Assembly (NCBI RefSeq): GCF_014647595.1
Contig: NZ_BMPM01000002.1
Location: 186,001-250,000 of the forward strand
From: Paenarthrobacter histidinolovorans
Lineage (GTDB): Bacteria; Actinomycetota; Actinomycetes; Actinomycetales; Micrococcaceae
DNA length: 64,000 bases
Direction: 5' to 3'
Under the pieces are notes generated by a model. The model did not search any database and had not been told where the DNA came from. It saw only the letters and a list, made by a program, of their open reading frames with translations. Position 1 is the stretch's first letter, and the number at the start of each line of letters is the position of its first letter. The translations under genes and the position numbers were made by a program. Of this stretch, positions 58,343 through 64,000 are shown piece by piece.

Positions 58343-61300
58343 CTAGCAGCCGCCGGGCTTGGTACCGCGAAGATCCACAGTGGTGGACTTCACGAACCAG
58401 CCCGGGTGGCTGCCCTGGGTCACCCGGTACCAAGGAGTGCCGTTGTTGTAGATGTCCTTGGTGCAGTTGATGTTCAACCACCCTTCAGAACTGGAGACCC
58501 AGCCAACTCCACAGCTGGGACCACTCGGGTTGTAGGTGTCCGTTTGCCCGGGCTTACCCGGGCAGGTGTTGTTGTGTGCCTTGATTTCGCCTGCCGGAGG
58601 CTGCGGGGGTGGCGGCTCCGCACCGCTGCGCGAGGTGTCGCTTCCAACCCGTCCTGCCTGTCCGCCACTGACGGCGCGTACCTGCAGTGTGTGGGTTTCG
58701 CTGAATCCAACAGTCTTGGAGAAGCTCCGTTGGTCGGTGTTTGTCCAGCCGCCGCCGTCGAGTGAGTACTGGTAGCCCGTCACCGGACGGCCGTTGCCGT
58801 TCGGGGCGTTCCAGGTCCACGACACTGTCTTGTCACCAACGCCACTGCTCTTGCTGCCGGTCACGGTCGGAGCAAAAGCCAGCCCGTAGGGATTGACCGT
58901 GTTGGATGCAGGGCTCCTGTCGCCGGGCGTCGGGTTGCGGCTCGAGATCGCCCATACCACCACGGCTGTGTCTGCACCGTTGGGTGCTGCCACCACGCCA
59001 CCGCCGGCCGGAATGGCCCCGCTGCCTGCGCCTGAGGTCAGCGCATAATGGTAGCTGATCTCGTTGGCGTTGGCACCGTTCCGTTCAGCCGCGGAGAGCG
59101 GGTTGAAAGCGACGCGGATCTTGCCGCCGTCGGCGTTGGTCTCCACCAGCGCTGCTGAAGGCGCACCCACCATTCCGGGCTTGCCTGCGGCACGGATGGC
59201 ATTGGACTGCTGGCTCACACCGCTGACGCCTGCCTTGTTCGTGGCCGATACCGTGAACGAGTAGTCGGCCTCGGAGTTATCCACTGTCACGTTCTGGGAC
59301 GTCGCTGCTACTGCCTGCGAACCCACCACGGCGCCACCCCGGTAAGTGGTCAGAGTGTATGTGGACACGGCGTCACCGTTGTTGTTCGGCGCTGCCCAGC
59401 TGACCTGCAACTGGCTCTGGCTGCCAACGGAACCCGCTCCCGCCACCGACGGAGCGGCAGGGGTGGCGGGCACACCGGCCGGCGTCTCCGCGGCGGAGTA
59501 GGTGCTCCACTCGGACGGATCCTTGGCATCGTTGCGGGCCAGGACCCGGACCTTGTAGGCCACTCCGTTCGTCAGGCCCGTCCAGACGTGGCTGTTGCCC
59601 GTCAGGTTCTGGATCTGCGGATTCTGTCCAGCGGGCGCAGGCGAGATCTCAAGATCGTAGGACTTGATGGGCGAGCCCTTGCTGGCAGGCGGAACCCAGG
59701 CCACGGACAGTTGCTTGTCGCCGAATTTCAGCGTAGGTGCCACCGGGGTGTCAGGTTTGACGTCCGGGCGGACCTCGGCCGAGACCGGGGAGCGTTCGGA
59801 TTCATTGATGGCATTCGTTGCAGTGACCGCAAAGTGGTACTTCACGTTATTGGTCAGGCCAGTCAGCGTACAGGTGTTGGCCGGGCAGTCCTGCTTGAAG
59901 CCGTTTTCGCCGTACACCGTGTACTTGGTGATGGGCGAGCCACGGTCCGCAGGGGCATTCCACGTCAGCAGGGCGGTTTGGTCACCAACGCTCTGTGCCA
60001 GTGGTGTTGTGGGTGCCGCAGGCTTGTCCTTGACGGTCAAACGGATGCGCGCTGTGGCGTAACGGGAAATTTCGCCGGTCTTGTCCTGCACCGTGTAGGC
60101 CACCACCATTGTCCCGGTGAAGCCACCGGCGGGTGTCACAGTCACGTTGTCGCCACCGGCCTCGGCCGTACCCTGTCCGGTCTCGGTGACCGCTGAGACA
60201 ATCTTCAACGGCGTATCGGGGAACGGATTCGAATCATTGGCCAGCACGTTCACCGTGACCGGCTTGCCGGACTGCGCCTCCGGCTCGGCGTCGTCGTTTG
60301 CCACAGGCTTGGGCCTGTTGGAAGCCGACAGTGAGAGCTTGTAGGTGGCAACAGCTTCAAGGCCCCGACGGTCCTTGGCTTTCACCTGGACCGTGCCGGA
60401 CTGCCCGATCTGCACGGAGTCATCCGCGGAAACCTTGAGCGTTTTGCCATCCACGTTGGCCTTGAATCCGCCTTGGGCTGCACCGACCAGTTCGTAGTTC
60501 ATGTTCTGGACATCATCGGAGTCAGGATCCGAGGTCAGTTTCTCCAGATCCAGGCTCGACGAATCGCCCTTGGGAACTTCAACGTCGCTGCCCAGCAGGA
60601 CTGGAGGATTGTTCTTGTTGGGGTCCGGCAACACCTTGGTCCGGATGCTCAACGTCGACTTCAAGCCGTTGGGGTCGTCCGGACCGGTTCCGTCGGTGAC
60701 TTCGAAACTGATGGAGCCAGGACCCACGTACTCAGCTCCGGCGGTGTATTTCAGTCCGGTACCACCGTTTGCCACGGGATCGCCGCCATCAGCGCCAATG
60801 AGCTTGATCCGGTCGGTCTGGGTCAGCCGTGGTGAGCGGCCCTCGCGTACCTTCACCCACTCCCCCAGGTCAACGGTCACCGACTGGCCCGAGACCAGTT
60901 CAATGACCTCGTCCTTGGCAAGCGTCGGAACCTGCTGGCCGACGCCCGGAACCCAGATGATGGCCGTGGACTTCTGGCCGTCCACATCCTCCACGGTGTA
61001 CGGCACCAACTGCGGCTGCTCGGTGAGTTCGACGATCACATTGCCTTCAGGACCTGGACGCGCTGTGGTCACGTCAGTGCTGATTTTCAGGTTCTCCCCG
61101 ACGCCGTCAGGGTCTTCGTCGTTCTTGAGGACAGGAACGTCCACGGCGGTCTTCCCCAGAGTCTGGGCAGATGTCACCCGGTCATCCCGGGCGATGGGCG
61201 CCTGGAGCGGAATGTCGTTCTTGACCACCACCCGGATGCTCGCTTGACCCACTGCATCACGGTCGTCGGCTATCGAGTAGCGGACGTTCACGGTGCCTTC

Positions 61301-64000
61301 GGCTGCCGGTGCAGTCACCAGAATGCGGCCGCTGGTCTTGCTGACGTGGGCGTCCAGTCCTGCGTCGGCTTCGATGCTGTCCGTGAGGATGCGGATGATG
61401 TCGCCGTCCGGATCGGTGTCGTTGGCGGTGGCGTCGACGGCGATCTGCCGACCGGGGCGGACCTTGACCTCGTCATCGACGGGGGCGGGTTTTTGGTTGT
61501 TCTCGCCGCGGGGCGCGACGCCGACGGTCACTGTTCCGGTGTTGACCGCGCCTTGGCGGTCAATCACCTTGTATCGGAAGGTGTCCGTTCCTGCACCGTC
61601 ACCGGCGGCGACGAAATCGATGAAGCTGCTTCCCGCCGTCGCGGTTCCCATGGTGGGTGTGCTGTCGATGCCGGTGAGCTGCACCGAGTCGCCGTCGGGG
61701 TCGATGCCGTCCAGCGGGACCGGGATCCGGACGCTGCCGCCAGCGACAACTCGTGCCGTCAGGTTCTGGGGCTGTGGTCGCGAATTCTGGGTACCTTCCA
61801 ACGGAAGGATGTGGATGGTTACAGCGGCGGCACTCTTCTGGCCCTGCGGGTCCACCGCGTTATAGATGGCGCGCACCGTTTTCGGGGTGGGGCCGGCGAT
61901 GAAGCGAAGGGTCTTTTCCGAGATGAACGCCTTGCCGTCTTCTTCAGGAATGTTCTGGGCCAGGACGGGGTCCACCGAAAGCTCTTCGCCCTGCGGGTGC
62001 GTGTCGTTGTCCAGGACCGGAATGGTGACGACGTCGTTCACGCGGACGTTTACTTCGTCGGGTTTCGGTTGGGGAGCTTCGACGACGGCGGGGGCCGGCA
62101 CCGGGACGACGCCCACCGTTCCGGTCGCTGAGGTCCGGCCGTTGGACATGGTGTAGCTGAAGACGAAGGGGTCTTTGGAGCCGAGGACATCGGTGACACG
62201 CAGGACACTGTGGTCAATGACGCTGACCGAGGCGGATGAGCCATCGGGAACTGTCACGGACTGGAGGACCAGCACTCCACCGGAAGGATCGGAGTCGTTG
62301 GCCAGCGGGTCCACCAGCACACTGCCACCTACCGGAAGCAGGGCCACGTCATGGACTGCGACGGGAGCGCCGGCATCCTTGCCGGACTCGACGTCCACGC
62401 GGATGAGTCCCTGGCTGCTCTGTGGCCCGTTGCTGGCGATGTACGTCAGGTAGATCGGACCCGGCGTGGTGCTCCGGAAGGTGAAAGTACCGCCGTCGGT
62501 TACCGGGCCCAATTCGGCCGGGCCCGCAGCCTCAACGTGGGCGACGCGCAAGGCACCGCCGTTGGGATCGACGTCGTTCTTCAACGGTGCAATAACCAGG
62601 TCCTGGCCCACCACGGCTGTGACGTGGTCGGCGTTGACTACCGGAGCCAAGGCGCCCGGGGGCTGGACGTTGACCACGATGCGTCCGGTGGTGGTGGCCC
62701 TGCCATCCCAGACGGTGATGGTGACGTTCTTCTTGCCCGGCGCTGCGCCGGAATCCTGGTAGGTGAGCAGGCCGTCACGGCGGACCTTCACCTGGTCCTG
62801 GTCGTTGTCTGTCTTGGCATCCAACAGGACCAGGTCATCACCGTCCGGGTCCATCCAGTCCGTGAGGATGTTCTGGCTGACGGACTTTCCCTGTTCCACG
62901 ACCATGGTGGTGGGTTCGGCCCGTTTGAAGAAGGGGGGCTTGTTTTCTTCCGGAGCCACCACGTGCAGGGTGACCTTTCCACCGGCGGACAAGCTGCGCC
63001 CATCAGCGGCGTTGTAGTCGAAGACTTCCGTCCCGGGTTTGGCGTCCGCGGGCACCTTGATCTGGAAAGCGGAACCACCGTAGATGTTTTCCAACGTCCC
63101 CATCTTGGGGCCGTTGGCGCCCACTGCAGCGGTGAGGACATCGCCGTCGGGGTCCGAGTCGTTGTCCAGGACGCTCAGGATGGAGGTCCGCCCCGGCCGG
63201 ACACCGAATTCGTCGGGTTTGGTTTCCGGCGGCCGGTTGGGCTTGGTGCGGTCAGGAAGGACGTTGATGGTGTTGTTGTCCGCGGATTCCTGGTCCTGGT
63301 CATCCGATTGGTTCTTGGGCGGGACAACATCGTCCCAGTTGTTGACCAGCTGCATGTTCTGGTTGACCAGCCACACGCTGCCGGAGTTCACGTCGTTGAG
63401 CACCACGAGGTCGCGGTTGACGCGGAACACATAGCTCGGTGAGGCACTGGCCTTCGGGACGTCGTTCTTTTTGTCGTCAGCGTCGTTCTCGCAGTCGCGG
63501 ACGTACTTGTTGGCGCCGGACCAGGCCGCATGGACACACTTGCTGACCTGGACTGGAGCGGCCGGAACGCCCTCGCCGTCGGCGTTGACCGTTGCGGCCG
63601 TGGATCCGTCCAAGGGCTGCTTCAGGAGGGCTTTGCGGGTGGCAATGGCAACGTAGCTGCTCTCCGCGCTGGTCTGCTGGAGTTTGGCTTCGCGGGCATC
63701 CTGCAACTGAAGCCTGCGGCCACCTGGCAGGAAGAGGTTTCCGGAAGCGGCGTCGAGGACTACGGGCTTGTCCCCCACCACCGAGATCTGCAGATCGCCT
63801 GCACCCTTGAGCTCGTCCACCTTGGTGACCTCGGAGTCGGTCCGCTGGCCATCGGCGTCAACGGTGACGGCTGTGATCTCGCCCTTGCCGGGGTCGGCGG
63901 TGTAGATGCGGTTATCCGCGCCAACAGCGGAGACAATGCCCTGCTCGCCGGTCAGGACCGGTTCGGTCCCTTCCTCGTCAAAGCCGTTGACCGTGGACGG
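58343..64000 (-). CDS. Giant secreted beta-propeller / Ig-like / FN3 repeat protein (5' end outside window)
   Basis: This frame is open without a stop from the right edge to the stop at 58343, giving at least 1885 residues; the true start is beyond 64000. The first 240 visible residues look like beta-propeller blades (GNLFLPGG, GSVWLVNQ). About ten Ig/cadherin-like modules follow, marked by a recurring NDxDPDGD-type motif (examples LDNDSDPDGD, ANDTDPDGD, KNDEDPDGV, ANDSNPFPD). Then come about five FN3-like modules (TWNAPADRGSPITKY, VAWVPPASKGSPIKSY). The end is a Cys-containing SH3-like domain (GWVSSSEGWLNINC, WYRVTQGSHPGWFV). It corresponds to the FN3 protein of PFNA-type clusters and is probably an extended surface ligand-binding protein. 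No sorting signal is visible at the C-terminus. Confidence 0.88.
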   Translation of the reverse strand, partial: PSTVNGFDEEGTEPVLTGEQGIVSAVGADNRIYTADPGKGEITAVTVDADGQRTDSEVTKVDELKGAGDLQISVVGDKPVVLDAASGNLFLPGGRRLQLQDAREAKLQQTSAESSYVAIATRKALLKQPLDGSTAATVNADGEGVPAAPVQVSKCVHAAWSGANKYVRDCENDADDKKNDVPKASASPSYVFRVNRDLVVLNDVNSGSVWLVNQNMQLVNNWDDVVPPKNQSDDQDQESADNNTINVLPDRTKPNRPPETKPDEFGVRPGRTSILSVLDNDSDPDGDVLTAAVGANGPKMGTLENIYGGSAFQIKVPADAKPGTEVFDYNAADGRSLSAGGKVTLHVVAPEENKPPFFKRAEPTTMVVEQGKSVSQNILTDWMDPDGDDLVLLDAKTDNDQDQVKVRRDGLLTYQDSGAAPGKKNVTITVWDGRATTTGRIVVNVQPPGALAPVVNADHVTAVVGQDLVIAPLKNDVDPNGGALRVAHVEAAGPAELGPVTDGGTFTFRSTTPGPIYLTYIASNGPQSSQGLIRVDVESGKDAGAPVAVHDVALLPVGGSVLVDPLANDSDPSGGVLVLQSVTVPDGSSASVSVIDHSVLRVTDVLGSKDPFVFSYTMSNGRTSATGTVGVVPVPAPAVVEAPQPKPDEVNVRVNDVVTIPVLDNDTHPQGEELSVDPVLAQNIPEEDGKAFISEKTLRFIAGPTPKTVRAIYNAVDPQGQKSAAAVTIHILPLEGTQNSRPQPQNLTARVVAGGSVRIPVPLDGIDPDGDSVQLTGIDSTPTMGTATAGSSFIDFVAAGDGAGTDTFRYKVIDRQGAVNTGTVTVGVAPRGENNQKPAPVDDEVKVRPGRQIAVDATANDTDPDGDIIRILTDSIEADAGLDAHVSKTSGRILVTAPAAEGTVNVRYSIADDRDAVGQASIRVVVKNDIPLQAPIARDDRVTSAQTLGKTAVDVPVLKNDEDPDGVGENLKISTDVTTARPGPEGNVIVELTEQPQLVPYTVEDVDGQKSTAIIWVPGVGQQVPTLAKDEVIELVSGQSVTVDLGEWVKVREGRSPRLTQTDRIKLIGADGGDPVANGGTGLKYTAGAEYVGPGSISFEVTDGTGPDDPNGLKSTLSIRTKVLPDPNKNNPPVLLGSDVEVPKGDSSSLDLEKLTSDPDSDDVQNMNYELVGAAQGGFKANVDGKTLKVSADDSVQIGQSGTVQVKAKDRRGLEAVATYKLSLSASNRPKPVANDDAEPEAQSGKPVTVNVLANDSNPFPDTPLKIVSAVTETGQGTAEAGGDNVTVTPAGGFTGTMVVAYTVQDKTGEISRYATARIRLTVKDKPAAPTTPLAQSVGDQTALLTWNAPADRGSPITKYTVYGENGFKQDCPANTCTLTGLTNNVKYHFAVTATNAINESERSPVSAEVRPDVKPDTPVAPTLKFGDKQLSVAWVPPASKGSPIKSYDLEISPAPAGQNPQIQNLTGNSHVWTGLTNGVAYKVRVLARNDAKDPSEWSTYSAAETPAGVPATPAAPSVAGAGSVGSQSQLQVSWAAPNNNGDAVSTYTLTTYRGGAVVGSQAVAATSQNVTVDNSEADYSFTVSATNKAGVSGVSQQSNAIRAAGKPGMVGAPSAALVETNADGGKIRVAFNPLSAAERNGANANEISYHYALTSGAGSGAIPAGGGVVAAPNGADTAVVVWAISSRNPTPGDRSPASNTVNPYGLAFAPTVTGSKSSGVGDKTVSWTWNAPNGNGRPVTGYQYSLDGGGWTNTDQRSFSKTVGFSETHTLQVRAVSGGQAGRVGSDTSRSGAEPPPPQPPAGEIKAHNNTCPGKPGQTDTYNPSGPSCGVGWVSSSEGWLNINCTKDIYNNGTPWYRVTQGSHPGWFVKSTTVDLRGTKPGGC

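Overview
The window is high-GC actinobacterial DNA and looks like Micrococcales, most likely Arthrobacter or Paenarthrobacter. This rests on codon use, frequent GTG starts, tightly overlapped operons, a CUT1 sugar importer without its own ATPase, gatCAB, an LCP protein, an NAD-dependent ligase, and a large kinase/FHA/MoxR/transglutaminase cluster. It appears chromosomal. I see no rRNA, tRNA, CRISPR array, insertion sequence or prophage.

Bases 1-10906: the end of an unknown gene, a CPBP membrane protease and a histidine phosphatase come first. A minus-strand operon follows: SIS isomerase/deaminase, ROK kinase, PfkB kinase, class II aldolase and DeoR regulator. It has the layout of a galactosamine / N-acetylgalactosamine (Aga-type) pathway. 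Diverging from it is a 1463-residue secreted GH101 endo-alpha-N-acetylgalactosaminidase. Together they suggest release of the core-1 disaccharide from mucin-type O-glycans and catabolism of its amino sugar.

Bases 10907-16678: hutI, a DAO-type FAD oxidoreductase, kbl and tdh form an amino-acid catabolic run, diverging from a LysR regulator. Bases 16680-24718: a sugar import operon (two permeases, a Tat/lipoprotein binding protein, LacI regulator, Gfo/Idh dehydrogenase) has a well-placed LacI operator and diverges from a bona fide formylglycine-generating enzyme, the activator of sulfatases. A degenerate 41-bp tandem repeat lies between them.

Bases 24805-37527 are mostly housekeeping: gatCAB with a strong terminator, a cytochrome oxidase assembly protein, an LCP cell-wall ligase, a CitMHS citrate transporter diverging from a CitA/CitB-type two-component system, RidA, an acetyltransferase and a flavin monooxygenase.

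Bases 37550-64000 are all minus strand and are the most interesting part. The order of transcription is: a giant beta-propeller / Ig-like / FN3 surface protein (5' end outside the window), MoxR ATPase, DUF58 protein, TgpA-like transglutaminase lacking its catalytic cysteine, zinc-ribbon/RDD/FHA protein, PP2C phosphatase, zinc-ribbon/FHA protein, transmembrane Ser/Thr kinase, FHA-like protein, and an FHA-FtsK/EccC-type triple ATPase. ligA, an inositol-monophosphatase-family gene and an AAA ATPase follow. The first part matches the organisation of the bifidobacterial PFNA cluster. Here it runs by 4-14 bp overlaps into a type-VII-secretion-like ATPase, which suggests a phosphorylation-controlled envelope or secretion machine of unknown purpose. 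An 18-bp minisatellite that repeats the stop codon of the phosphatase gene sits near the end of this run.
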